The position numbers and the translations under genes are program-made. Source: 66-474 sp051961995 (GTDB lineage: Bacteria; Pseudomonadota; Gammaproteobacteria; Xanthomonadales; Rhodanobacteraceae). From it: a stretch of 64,000 nt of DNA. How positions within the stretch are numbered: the first letter of the stretch is position 1; each line of letters opens with the position of its first letter. This document shows positions 12,213-20,064 of the stretch, piece by piece. The notes beneath the pieces were generated by a model, which saw only the letters and a program-made list of their open reading frames with translations, had not been told where the DNA came from and searched no databases. The stretch spans positions 7,400 to 71,399 of the forward strand of contig JBQCCR010000036.1 in assembly GCA_051961995.1 (NCBI GenBank), given 5' to 3'.

Positions 12213-12698
12213 ATGCACCCACTCCACTTCAGCAGTTTCCTCGCTTTCAGCATGTCGCCGCTGGAGATCATCGCGCGCGGCACGCTGATGTACTGGTTCC
12301 TGTTCCTGCTGCTGCGTTTCGTGCTGCGCCGGGATACCTCCTCGGCGGGCATCTCCGGCATCCTGTTCGTGGTGCTGCTGGGGGATGCTGCGCAGAACGC
12401 TATGATCGGCCAGGGCAATACGGTCGCCGACGGTGGCGCGCTGATCTGCACGCTGGCCGCGTGGAATTACCTGCTCGATTTCCTCGGCTATCGCTTCGCG
12501 CTGATCGGCAAGTTGACCGACCCGCCGCCGCTGCTGCTGGTGCGGCGCGGCCGGTTGGTGCACCGCAACCTGCGTCGCGAGCACATCACCCGCGAGGAAG
12601 TGGAAGCCGAACTGCGCATCAAGGGTTTCGAGGGATGCGAGGGCATCAAGGCGATGTATCTGGAAGGCGACGGCTCGTTCAGTGTGATCAAGGCATGA
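12213..12698 (+). CDS. DUF421 (YetF/YcaP-like) membrane protein
   Basis: A 161-residue protein with three N-terminal membrane segments (about residues 10-85) and a C-terminal soluble domain with the motifs LVRRGRLVHRNLRREHITREE and YLEGDGSFSVIKA, characteristic of DUF421/YetF. A ribosome binding site (aatgaggtg) precedes the ATG. The biochemical role of the family is not established, although some members affect stress and spore phenotypes. It stands alone between two hairpins. Confidence 0.88.
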   Translation: MHPLHFSSFLAFSMSPLEIIARGTLMYWFLFLLLRFVLRRDTSSAGISGILFVVLLGDAAQNAMIGQGNTVADGGALICTLAAWNYLLDFLGYRFALIGKLTDPPPLLLVRRGRLVHRNLRREHITREEVEAELRIKGFEGCEGIKAMYLEGDGSFSVIKA

Positions 12699-12700
12699 AA

Positions 12701-12726
12701 GAGCGCCGTTGCCTGCAACGGCGCTC
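12701..12726. terminator. Hairpin after the DUF421 gene
   Basis: An 11-bp perfect stem (gagcgccgttg / caacggcgctc) with loop cctg begins 2 bases after the stop codon. There is no T-run on the plus strand, so Rho-independent activity is uncertain. It may serve both this gene and the convergent minus-strand gene ending at 12822. Confidence 0.5.
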
Positions 12727-12821
12727 GCCGTTCATTGCACGCGTGCCCGCGAAGCGACCATCCCTGCCTGGCCAGGCGCTGTGGCACGCGATGCCCCGGC
12801 CTCGCGTATAAACGCTCCCGC

Positions 12822-13112
12822 TTACCAGCCCGGCTGCGCGCCGAGGCTGAAACTCGGCGTCCGGCCGATTTCGAGTTGTGTGTCGATCAGCTGGTCAATG
12901 TAGCTTTCGATGCGTTGCGTGCGCGCGCGCGTGTGCTTGCCGCCGCGCGCCATCTCGTGGCGGATCGCCTTGATGGCTGCCGCGCCCTGTCGCACCTTCG
13001 CCGCGTACTGCTTGCGTTGCGCAGCGTTGCTGCACAACAGCGCGGCCGCCTCGTTGAAGCGCTGCTCCTCTTCCAGCACGCCGATCATGTCCAGCAAATT
13101 GGTGCTATCCAT
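12822..13112 (-). CDS. Small conserved hypothetical protein
   Basis: A 96-residue protein starting MDSTNLLDMI at 13112, chosen because a strong site (ggggagg) lies 7 bases upstream. It is predicted to be mainly helical and charged (EEEQRFNEAAALL, RTQRIESYIDQL), with no membrane segment or signal peptide. I do not recognise the family. Its first bases overlap the end of a 55-residue ORF with its own strong ribosome binding site, so the two may be translationally coupled. Confidence 0.6.
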   Translation of the reverse strand: MDSTNLLDMIGVLEEEQRFNEAAALLCSNAAQRKQYAAKVRQGAAAIKAIRHEMARGGKHTRARTQRIESYIDQLIDTQLEIGRTPSFSLGAQPGW

Positions 13113-13272
13113 GGCTTGCCTCCCCGATGATGGCGCGTCCTGCGCCGGATCCCTGTACGCGCGCGTCGGTTTGGCGCATGCGTGTCGCTCCATGCCGCGG
13201 GTGGCCGCCGGGCGGCCGAGGGCGCGGCATCGTGCCGCCGCCGTCGCACAATCGAGAGTAGGTGTGGCGCAT
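13105..13272 (-). CDS. Possible 55-residue small protein upstream of and overlapping the 12822-13112 gene
   Basis: The ATG at 13272 is preceded by a near-perfect Shine-Dalgarno sequence (aaggaggg) at a spacing of 7. The product starts MRHTYSRLCDGGGTMPRPRP and is Arg/Gly/Pro-rich. The stop overlaps the start of the downstream gene by 8 bases. It could be a genuine small protein or a leader ORF. The low-complexity composition is a reason for caution. Confidence 0.4.
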   Translation of the reverse strand: MRHTYSRLCDGGGTMPRPRPPGGHPRHGATRMRQTDARVQGSGAGRAIIGEASHG

Positions 13273-13516
13273 GTAGGTCCCTCCTTGGAGTCGAGCGGTC
13301 CGGAAACTGCGACCGCTCCGGTGCGGGCATCCTTGCCCGCGGATTTGAAGAATAGAGGGGGGCGCCGTAAAGGCGACGTGCAGGGCAGGTACTTGGAACG
13401 TTATCCCGGCGCGTTGTCCCGGTCGGGCTCTTGCACGCAGGCTGCCCCGCTGGAAAAGTGCGGCCACGGGGGGCGTTTTCACGTGCGGGAATGCATGCCG
13501 ATGCTAGGCTGCAGGC
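13273..13516. other. Divergent intergenic region between the small ORF and ligD
   Basis: Two hairpins are visible: gagcggtc 13293-13300 with gaccgctc 13311-13318, and gcgggca 13323-13329 with tgcccgc 13334-13340. Both would lie in the 5' leader of the minus-strand pair. A TATTCT motif (13354-13349, minus) could be a -10 box. No ribosome binding site was found for ligD, and nothing else was recognised. Confidence 0.4.
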
Positions 13517-16021
13517 ATGGCAGGAAGCCACCATCAAGGGCTGGAGACCTACCGGCGCAAGCGCAAGTTCCAGCACACGCCCGAGCCCGCGCGCACGCCA
13601 CGGCGCGGCGTTTCCCGTGAGGTCGAACCTGCCGAGCGGCGCTTCGTCATCCATCTGCATCACGCGCGGCGACGGCATTTCGATTTGCGCCTGCAAGTCG
13701 GCGGCAGCCTGCGCAGCTGGGCGGTGCCGAAGGGGCCGTCGCGCGATCCCTCGATCAGGCACCTCGCCGTACAAGTGGAAGATCATCCGCTGAGCTACGG
13801 GAGCTTCGAAGGCACCATCCCCGAAGGCCATTACGGCGCGGGCACGGTGGCGATCTGGGACGAGGGCACCTGGAGCACCGACGATTCCGCCACCAGGCAG
13901 CTGGACAAGGGCCATCTGCGGTTCGAGTTGCACGGCGCGCGCCTGCGCGGGCGCTGGTCGCTGATCCGCACCAGCGGCAAGTCGTCCGACAAGCCGCAGT
14001 GGCTGCTGATCAAGGGCGAGGATCAATTCACCGATCGCGGCGACGTCGCCGACGACACGCCATTGTCGCAGTGGAAGCTGGAACACCGGCGCGAGGAAGC
14101 CGCGCAATCCGGTTCGCGCAAGACCACGCGCAGCGTTCGCCGCACGGAAGCGCGGGCCGTTGAAACCAGCAAGCTGTCATCGCAGGATTTCGGCTTCCAG
14201 TTGGCGCGGTTGTACCAGCGCGCGCCATCGGGTTCCGACTGGCTGCACGAGGTGAAATACGACGGCTACCGCATGCTGGCCTGGCGCAACGGCAAGGACC
14301 TGCAACTGCTTTCGCGCAACCGGCTGGATTGGACCGATCGCCTGCCGCGCATCGCCGAGGCAATCCGCGCCTTGAAATGCAAAAGCTGCGCACTGGACGG
14401 CGAACTGGTGGTATTCGACGGCGAAGGCCACACACGCTTCGACCTGCTGCAACAGCAGTTCACGCGCGCGCACGCGGATGCCGCGCATTACGTGGTGTTC
14501 GACCTGCTCATGCTGGACGGCAAGGATCTGCGCGACCAGTCCCTGCATCAGCGCAAGGCCGCACTCTCGAACTTGCTCGAACGTGCTGATTCAAAGCAGG
14601 CGGACGCAGTGCTGATGCTCTCCGGGTTCATCCAGGGCGAAGGATCGCTGGCGCACCAGCGCGCCTGCGAGGCCGGGCTGGAAGGCATCATCAGCAAGGC
14701 GGTGGATGCGCCTTATCGCGCCGGTCGCAGTGACACGTGGCGCAAGTTGAAGTGCATTGATTCGGATGAATTCGTGATCGTCGGCTACACCGCCGGCAAG
14801 GGTTCGCGCGGCAAGCTGGGCGCGCTGCTGCTGGCGGAGCCCGGGGAGAAGGGCTGGCGTTACATCGGCCGGGTCGGCACCGGCATGGATGAGGCGATGC
14901 TGAAGCAGGTGCACGATCTGCTGAAACCGGTGCGCGAACGGCCCGCGCTGATCAATCCCCCCGATGCGAAGCAGCTGCGTGGCAGCAGGGTCACCTGGGT
15001 GAAGCCCGATCACGTCGTCGAGATTGCCTTTCGAGGACGCACCGGCGACGACATGTTGCGGCAGGGCAGCTTCAAGGGCTTGCGTCCGGACAAGTCACCT
15101 GCCGATTTGCGCGACAGCGATCGCGGCGACCATGCCGCCGAAGCCTTGGAGAGTGCGCCGATGCCCGCCATCGCGCTGACCCACCCCGAACGCGTGCTGA
15201 TCGAGAAGCCGCGTGTGACCAAACAGAAGCTCGCAGAGTTCTACATGGATTTCGCCGACCGCCTGCTGCCCGGCATCATCGGCCGGCCGCTTTCGCTGGT
15301 GCGTTGTCCCGATGGCATCGGCAAGGCGTGTTTCTTCCAGAAGCACGGCATGAGCGGCATGCCCGAGAGCATCCGCACGGGCACGCAGCGGAATTCCAAA
15401 GGCGAGGACGAGGAATTCCTGTACGTGGACGGCATCGAAGGCGTGCTGGGCCTGGTGCAGATGAACGTGATCGAGATCCATCCATGGGGCTCGACCATCG
15501 CTGACCTCGAACATCCCGATCGCCTCGTCTTCGATCTCGACCCCGATGCCGGCGTGGGCTGGCCGCGGGTGAAGGAAGCCGCGCGCTTGCTGCGCGATCG
15601 CCTGCAGGCGGTGAACCTGCAGAGTTTCCTGCGCACCACCGGTGGCAAGGGCCTGCACGTGGTGGTGCCGCTGAACCCGCGCCCGGACTGGGAAGCGGCG
15701 AAAGCCTTTTCGCAAGCGCTGGCGCGCACGCTGGAAGCCGAATCTCCACGCGAATATGTGTCGGTGGCGAGCAAGGCGCGCCGCAAGGGCCGCATCTTCG
15801 TGGATTACCTGCGCAACGCGCGCGGCTCGACCGCGGTGGCTTCATATTGCGTGCGTGCGCGCGAAGGCGCGGGTGTTGCCACGCCTTTGCACTGGGAAGA
15901 GCTGTCCAGATTGCGCTCGGGCGCGCAGTACACGATCGGCAATCTGCCGCGCCGGCTGAAATCGCTGAAGACCGATCCCTGGGCGGGGATCGAGGAAGTG
16001 CGGCAGGCATTGCCGGGCTGA
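13517..16021 (+). CDS. ligD: Multifunctional NHEJ DNA ligase LigD (phosphoesterase-ligase-polymerase)
   Basis: An 834-residue protein with three domains in the order found in Pseudomonas LigD. The N-terminal 3'-phosphoesterase domain (about residues 40-190) has HLHHARRRHFDLRLQ and YGAGTVAIWD. The ATP-dependent ligase domain (about 210-520) has the nucleotidyl lysine Lys247 in EVKYDGYR. The C-terminal primase-like polymerase domain (about 550-830) has the metal-binding DLDPD starting at residue 673 and TTGGKGLHVVVPL. LigD processes, fills and seals double-strand breaks brought together by Ku, whose gene follows. The ATG at 13517 lacks a ribosome binding site and sits 6 bases after a weak TAGGCT box. 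Confidence 0.95.
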   Translation: MAGSHHQGLETYRRKRKFQHTPEPARTPRRGVSREVEPAERRFVIHLHHARRRHFDLRLQVGGSLRSWAVPKGPSRDPSIRHLAVQVEDHPLSYGSFEGTIPEGHYGAGTVAIWDEGTWSTDDSATRQLDKGHLRFELHGARLRGRWSLIRTSGKSSDKPQWLLIKGEDQFTDRGDVADDTPLSQWKLEHRREEAAQSGSRKTTRSVRRTEARAVETSKLSSQDFGFQLARLYQRAPSGSDWLHEVKYDGYRMLAWRNGKDLQLLSRNRLDWTDRLPRIAEAIRALKCKSCALDGELVVFDGEGHTRFDLLQQQFTRAHADAAHYVVFDLLMLDGKDLRDQSLHQRKAALSNLLERADSKQADAVLMLSGFIQGEGSLAHQRACEAGLEGIISKAVDAPYRAGRSDTWRKLKCIDSDEFVIVGYTAGKGSRGKLGALLLAEPGEKGWRYIGRVGTGMDEAMLKQVHDLLKPVRERPALINPPDAKQLRGSRVTWVKPDHVVEIAFRGRTGDDMLRQGSFKGLRPDKSPADLRDSDRGDHAAEALESAPMPAIALTHPERVLIEKPRVTKQKLAEFYMDFADRLLPGIIGRPLSLVRCPDGIGKACFFQKHGMSGMPESIRTGTQRNSKGEDEEFLYVDGIEGVLGLVQMNVIEIHPWGSTIADLEHPDRLVFDLDPDAGVGWPRVKEAARLLRDRLQAVNLQSFLRTTGGKGLHVVVPLNPRPDWEAAKAFSQALARTLEAESPREYVSVASKARRKGRIFVDYLRNARGSTAVASYCVRAREGAGVATPLHWEELSRLRSGAQYTIGNLPRRLKSLKTDPWAGIEEVRQALPG

Positions 16022-16047
16022 GCGTAGTTCCGGATTCCGCTCGCGTT

Positions 16048-16123
16048 GAGCGTAGCGAAGCGGAGTCGAAACGCGAGTCGAATGGGAGCGGCCCTTCGAC
16101 TCCGCGCCTGTGGCGCTACGCTC
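16048..16123. repeat. Long imperfect hairpin repeat between ligD and ku
   Basis: Two paired arms are nested: gagcgtagcg 16048-16057 with cgctacgctc 16114-16123, and cggagtcgaa 16061-16070 with ttcgactccg 16095-16104. This is a MITE-like or REP-like shape. It ends about 30 bases before the ku start and could affect ku expression. No U-run marks it as a terminator. Confidence 0.7.
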
Positions 16124-16155
16124 AGGGCGAACGGTATCAAAACAAGGAGCGTGTC

Positions 16156-17064
16156 ATGCCAAGACCCATCTGGAGCGGCACCATCACTTTCGGTTTACTC
16201 AACATCCCGGTGCAATTGATGACCGCCGAGCGGCACACCGACCTGCATTTCCGCATGCTCGATTCGCGCAACAACGCGCGCATCCGCTACGAGCGCGTCA
16301 ACGAGGAAACCGGCGAGGAGGTGCCCTGGAAGGACATCGTGAAAGCCTTCGAGTACGACAAGGGTTCGTATGTCGTATTGGAGAAGGAAGACTTCGCGCG
16401 CGCCGCGCCGGAGTCCACGGAGTCCGTGGACATCGAGGCTTTCATCAATCCCGATTCGATCGGCGCGGAGTATTTTGAGAAACCCTATTACCTGGTGCCG
16501 GCCAAGAAAGCCGAGAAGGGCTACGTGCTGCTGCGCGAGACCTTGAAGCGCCTGAAGACGGCGGGCCTGGCGCGGGTGGTGATCCGCACCCGCGAATACC
16601 TCGCCCTGGTGGTGCCGCACGAAGACGCGCTGCTGCTGATGCTGCTGCGTTTTCCGCAGGAGCTGGTGCCGGCCGACGAATACGCGTTTCCCGACAAAAA
16701 GCCCGCCGCCTACCGGATCAGCCCGAAGGAACTGGAGATGGCCGAGTCGCTGGTGAAATCCATGATCGGCAAGTGGCAGCCACAGAACTACCACGACGAT
16801 TTCCGCGAGCGGCTGGTGAAGGTGATCGAGGAACGCGTCAAGGCCAAGGGGGTCGTGCGCACGCCATCGGCCGCGGAAACCGAGTTGCCCAAGAACGCGG
16901 CCACCAACGTGGTGGATTTCATGTCGCTGCTCAAGAAGAGCATTGATGCCAAGCAGCGCACCCCGGCGGCCGGACGCGCGCCGGAGAAAAAGGCCGCCGC
17001 CAAGAAATCCGCCAAGTCCACCCGCAAGAAGCCCGCAAGGAAAGGCGCGCGCAAGGCTTCCTGA
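16156..17064 (+). CDS. ku: Bacterial Ku protein
   Basis: A 302-residue protein starting MPRPIWSGTITFGLLNIPVQ, a hallmark of bacterial Ku, behind a good ribosome binding site (aaggag, spacing 7). The core Ku domain runs to about residue 255. The last 45 residues are a Lys/Ala-rich tail (KKAAAKKSAKSTRKK) of the kind that binds DNA and modulates threading. Ku homodimers bind DNA ends and recruit LigD, encoded just upstream on the same strand. Confidence 0.95.
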   Translation: MPRPIWSGTITFGLLNIPVQLMTAERHTDLHFRMLDSRNNARIRYERVNEETGEEVPWKDIVKAFEYDKGSYVVLEKEDFARAAPESTESVDIEAFINPDSIGAEYFEKPYYLVPAKKAEKGYVLLRETLKRLKTAGLARVVIRTREYLALVVPHEDALLLMLLRFPQELVPADEYAFPDKKPAAYRISPKELEMAESLVKSMIGKWQPQNYHDDFRERLVKVIEERVKAKGVVRTPSAAETELPKNAATNVVDFMSLLKKSIDAKQRTPAAGRAPEKKAAAKKSAKSTRKKPARKGARKAS

Positions 17065-17089
17065 TCCCGCCTGGTCGGCCGGGGGCGCT

Positions 17090-17117
17090 TTGTCCGGCGC
17101 CGCAAGCTCGCTATACT
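17090..17117 (+). promoter_or_regulatory. Sigma70-type promoter upstream of the cytochrome c5 gene
   Basis: TTGTCC at 17090-17095 and TATACT at 17112-17117 are separated by 16 bp. The predicted start near 17124 would give a leader of about 205 bases before the GTG at 17329. Confidence 0.6.
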
Positions 17118-17123
17118 TTCGTG

Positions 17124-17328
17124 TCTTTTGCGCCCGCGATTGTCGCGGGCGCGAGTGAGGGACGCTCAGGGTTTCTGATCCTCACCATGGCCGGAGCGCT
17201 CTGTCCCTTGAGTCAAGGGGCGTAAACCATTGCGCAGCAATGGCTTTGGGTTGTGGAAGCATGGCGATGCAGGCAAGAGCGAACTTCTACACGATTCGAC
17301 CAGATATTCCTTAGAACTGGAGCTTGCC
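17124..17328 (+). ncRNA. Structured leader, or possible small RNA, upstream of the cytochrome c5 gene
   Basis: A roughly 205-base transcribed but non-coding stretch with several self-complementary elements: gcgcccgcga 17130-17139 with tcgcgggcgc 17143-17152, gtgagg with cctcac around 17155-17185, cccttga/tcaaggg around 17205-17219, and a ccattgc/gcaatgg hairpin around 17227-17243. I could not match it to 6S, SRP, tmRNA, RNase P or a riboswitch class. It may be a cis-acting leader or an independent RNA. Confidence 0.35.
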
Positions 17329-17865
17329 GTGAGCCAGATGACCCCTTCCGATCGCACTTTCATGCGCCATTTCGCGATTATGATCGCGGCCTTGGCGGGC
17401 GTTGCCGTGATCCTGATCATCATCGGCCAGATCGTGCACGCCTATCAGCCGACCGAACAGACCAACGCGCAGGCGCGCGAGGCTGGCGAGCGGATCATGC
17501 CGGTCGGCGCCGACTTCGCGGGCAGCACCGGCCGCGCGGCGATGCAGGCACAAGCCGCGGCCGCGGCCGCGGCCAAGGCCGCTGCATCCCAAGTCGCTTA
17601 CGGCGGCACCACCGACGGCAAGACGATCTTCGGCCAGTTGTGCACGACCTGCCACAGCACCGGCGCGGCCGGCGCGCCCAAGATCACCGACAAGGCGGCG
17701 TGGGCCCCCCGCATCGCCGAGGGCATGGATACCCTGGTCAAGCACGCGATTGACGGCTACACCGGCCCGGACGGCAACCATATGCCGGCCAAGGGCGGCA
17801 ACCCGGCGCTCACCGACGCGCAGGTCGAGGCGACGGTGAAGTGGATGGTGTCCCAAATCAAGTGA
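17329..17865 (+). CDS. Membrane-anchored cytochrome c5-family protein
   Basis: A 178-residue protein from GTG 17329, preferred because TGGAG lies 7 bases upstream (alternative ATG 17338). One membrane segment at about residues 15-37 is followed by an Ala-rich linker of about 60 residues, then a class I cytochrome c with CTTCH at residues 105-109 and the cytochrome c5 ending GNHMPAKGGNPALTDAQVE that carries the axial Met. It is likely a periplasmic electron carrier, possibly between ACIII and terminal oxidases. Confidence 0.88.
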   Translation: MSQMTPSDRTFMRHFAIMIAALAGVAVILIIIGQIVHAYQPTEQTNAQAREAGERIMPVGADFAGSTGRAAMQAQAAAAAAAKAAASQVAYGGTTDGKTIFGQLCTTCHSTGAAGAPKITDKAAWAPRIAEGMDTLVKHAIDGYTGPDGNHMPAKGGNPALTDAQVEATVKWMVSQIK

Positions 17866-17877
17866 GTGCAGGAGGCA

Positions 17878-17932
17878 TTCATCCCGGCCGGCACATGGAC
17901 GTGCGTTGATCCGGGATCCAGTGCCTTTCACG
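17878..17932. repeat. CATCCCGGC...CCGGGATCCAGTG repeat
   Basis: The element shares ccgggatccagtg with the actB insert at 2006-2022 and the repeat at 33896-33958. It lies just downstream of the cytochrome c5 stop codon. The following stretch to 18027 is GC-rich with short palindromes (gccgggcccggc around 17973-17984) and no gene. Confidence 0.55.
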
Positions 17933-18027
17933 CGTTCTGCTCCGCTCGTTTCGTCCGTGCTTTGCTGAAGGCGCCGGGCCCGGCTTGCGCCGGGTTGACG
18001 GGTTCACTGGCCCGCGCCTGCCTTCGG

Positions 18028-18033
18028 TATGAT
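18028..18033 (+). promoter_or_regulatory. -10 element of a probable leaderless transcript
   Basis: TATGAT lies 6 bases before the ATG of the hydrolase gene and no Shine-Dalgarno sequence is present. The transcript would begin at or next to the start codon. A -35 element is not obvious. Confidence 0.5.
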
Positions 18034-18039
18034 GTTCCC

Positions 18040-18741
18040 ATGACCGAACCACAGTTGACCGCGCTTGCCCACGCTCCCGCGGAGTTTCCGCGTGAGGCGC
18101 TGGAGTTCGCGTTGCCCGGTCCGGCGGGGCGGCTGGAACTCGCCACCTGCGCGGCCAAGCCTGGCGAGGCGCGCGCGGGCACGGTGGTCATCTGTCATCC
18201 GCATCCGCAGCACGGCGGCAGTCTGCGCAACAAGGTCGTGACCATGCTGGAGCGCAGCCTGCGCGAATCCGGCCTCGACACCGTGCGCTTCAATTTCCGC
18301 GGCGTGGGCGAATCGGAAGGAACCTACGACGAGGGCGACGGCGAGAGCGGCGATCTGGTCGCGGTCGCGCAATGGGTGCGTCGCGTGCATCCGCACGACG
18401 CACTGTGGCTGGCCGGCTTCTCGTTCGGTTCGTACGTGGTGTTGCGCACCGCGCGCTCGCTGGCGGCGAACGCGCTCATCACGGTCGCGCCGCCGGTCGG
18501 GCGCTGGGATTTCGAAAGCGTCGCGATGCCCGAGTGCCCGTGGCTGATCGTGCAGGGCGAGGATGACGAGATCGTCGAGCCGCAGGCCGTATTCGAATGG
18601 GTCGGAACGCTTGATCCGCAACCCACGCTGGTGCGCATGCCTGAAACCGGACACTTTTTCCATCGCCGGCTGATGGACCTGCGTGGGGCCGTAAAGAACT
18701 CGGTACGGGGCTGGTTGCCTGCTCCTCGCCCGGCAGCGTGA
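18040..18741 (+). CDS. Alpha/beta hydrolase family protein
   Basis: A 233-residue alpha/beta hydrolase with the oxyanion-side motif CHPHPQHGGS, the nucleophile elbow GFSFGS (Ser128) and a C-terminal catalytic His in ETGHFFHRR. The set CHPHP...NFRGVGESEG defines a common proteobacterial family of small hydrolases of unknown substrate. A catalytic acid is plausible in GEDDEIV. The stop overlaps the possible GTG start of zapE as GTGA. Confidence 0.85.
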   Translation: MTEPQLTALAHAPAEFPREALEFALPGPAGRLELATCAAKPGEARAGTVVICHPHPQHGGSLRNKVVTMLERSLRESGLDTVRFNFRGVGESEGTYDEGDGESGDLVAVAQWVRRVHPHDALWLAGFSFGSYVVLRTARSLAANALITVAPPVGRWDFESVAMPECPWLIVQGEDDEIVEPQAVFEWVGTLDPQPTLVRMPETGHFFHRRLMDLRGAVKNSVRGWLPAPRPAA

Positions 18742-18776
18742 TCGCCTGCGTGGATTCCGCGGCGGTCGAAGTCCCG

Positions 18777-19844
18777 ATGACGCCGGGCCGGCTTTACGCA
18801 CAGGGCGTCGTCGCGCGCGCGTGGCAGGAGGATCCGGCGCAACGCGCGGTGCTGGACGACTTCGATCGCCTATGCGCGCAACTCACTGCATCGAAAACAG
18901 GTTGGTTCTCGCGCTGGCGCACATCCGGTGCGCCGCAGGGCATCTATCTGTGGGGTCCGGTCGGGCGCGGCAAGACGATGCTGATGGATCTTCTCGTGGA
19001 GTCGCTGCCGTCGGGCCTGACGCGGCGCGTGCATTTCCACCGCTTCATGCTGGATGTGCATGCGCTGTTGCGAACGCTCGGCGAGCGCCGCGATCCGCTG
19101 CGTGAAGTGGCCGCGCAGCTTGCGCGCAAGGTGCGCGTGCTGTGCCTGGACGAATTCCAGGTCGAGGACATCGGCGACGCGATGATCCTCGCCAATCTGC
19201 TGCGCGCGCTGTTCCGGGAAGGCGCGGCGCTGGTGACGACCTCCAACACGCCGCCGCGCGATCTGTATCGCGACGGCCTGCAGCGCGCACGCTTCCTGCC
19301 GGCGATCGCGCTGCTCGAGCGGCATTGCCGGGTGCTGGAACTCGCCTCGCCGCACGACTGGCGCTTGCGTGCGCTCACCCGGGCCCGGGTGTATCTCACG
19401 CCCCTGGGCGAGCAGGCCGGGCACGCGCTGGCGGCACTGTTCGACAATCTCGCGCGCGGGCCGGTGCAGGAAGGTGGAACACTCGAGCTCAACGACCGCG
19501 CGGTTCCGGTGAGGCGTGCGTGCGCGCAAGCCGCCTGGTTCGATTTCGATGCATTGTGCGAAGGCCCGCGCGGTTCGGCTGATTACATCGAGCTGGCGCG
19601 TGCGTATCCGGCGGTCCTGATTTCCGGAGTGCCGCAATTCACGCCGCTGCGCGAAGACGCGGCGCGCCGCTTCATCCAGTTGGTGGACGAGTTGTACGAC
19701 CGTCGCGTGAAGCTCGCGCTCACCGCGGCCGTGCCCGCGGTGGAGCTGTATGACGGCGCGCGCCTGCGTGCAGCGTTCGCGCGCACCGCCAGCCGCTTGA
19801 TCGAGATGCAAAGCGCCCAATATCTGGCCGAACCCCACCGCTGA
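18777..19844 (+). CDS. zapE: Cell division ATPase ZapE (AFG1-like)
   Basis: A 355-residue protein from ATG 18777. An upstream GTG at 18738 overlaps the hydrolase stop and would add 13 residues. The Walker A motif is GPVGRGKTML (Lys66) and the Walker B region is LCLDEFQVEDIGDAM, with the family segments RVHFHRFMLD and TSNTPPRDLYRDGLQR. ZapE is an AAA-type ATPase that acts on FtsZ at the closing division ring. The C-terminal FxxLCEGPRGSADY is also conserved in the family. Confidence 0.93.
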   Translation: MTPGRLYAQGVVARAWQEDPAQRAVLDDFDRLCAQLTASKTGWFSRWRTSGAPQGIYLWGPVGRGKTMLMDLLVESLPSGLTRRVHFHRFMLDVHALLRTLGERRDPLREVAAQLARKVRVLCLDEFQVEDIGDAMILANLLRALFREGAALVTTSNTPPRDLYRDGLQRARFLPAIALLERHCRVLELASPHDWRLRALTRARVYLTPLGEQAGHALAALFDNLARGPVQEGGTLELNDRAVPVRRACAQAAWFDFDALCEGPRGSADYIELARAYPAVLISGVPQFTPLREDAARRFIQLVDELYDRRVKLALTAAVPAVELYDGARLRAAFARTASRLIEMQSAQYLAEPHR

Positions 19845-19953
19845 TCCGCTGTCGAAACGCGCACGCCTCGATCGTCATCAGGGCAGACGACGCGTCCTGC
19901 ATGACGAATGTCACCGGGATCGCCACGACTAATGGCCCTGTCGCCGAAAGTAT

Positions 19954-19982
19954 TTGCATTTGAAAATAGTTTCCAATATCTT
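19954..19982 (+). promoter_or_regulatory. Promoter and possible operator of the RND efflux operon
   Basis: TTGCAT at 19954-19959 and TATCTT at 19977-19982 are 17 bp apart. Overlapping them is an AT-rich pseudo-palindrome, tttgaaaatagtttccaa, matching its reverse complement at 14 of 18 positions. This is the sort of site a TetR-family repressor binds, but no regulator gene is adjacent. Confidence 0.4.
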
Positions 19983-20064
19983 TACCGTTCGGTTCAGTTA
20001 TGACGGCCGTGCTCGCGCCGCCTCATCGTTACCGGACCCGCTCGCCTCTCCAACAACAACCACA

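Noticed and set aside
17124..17328. 6S, SRP or RNase P RNA
   Set aside because: None of the conserved sequence blocks of these RNAs was found; it is listed only as an unidentified structured leader.
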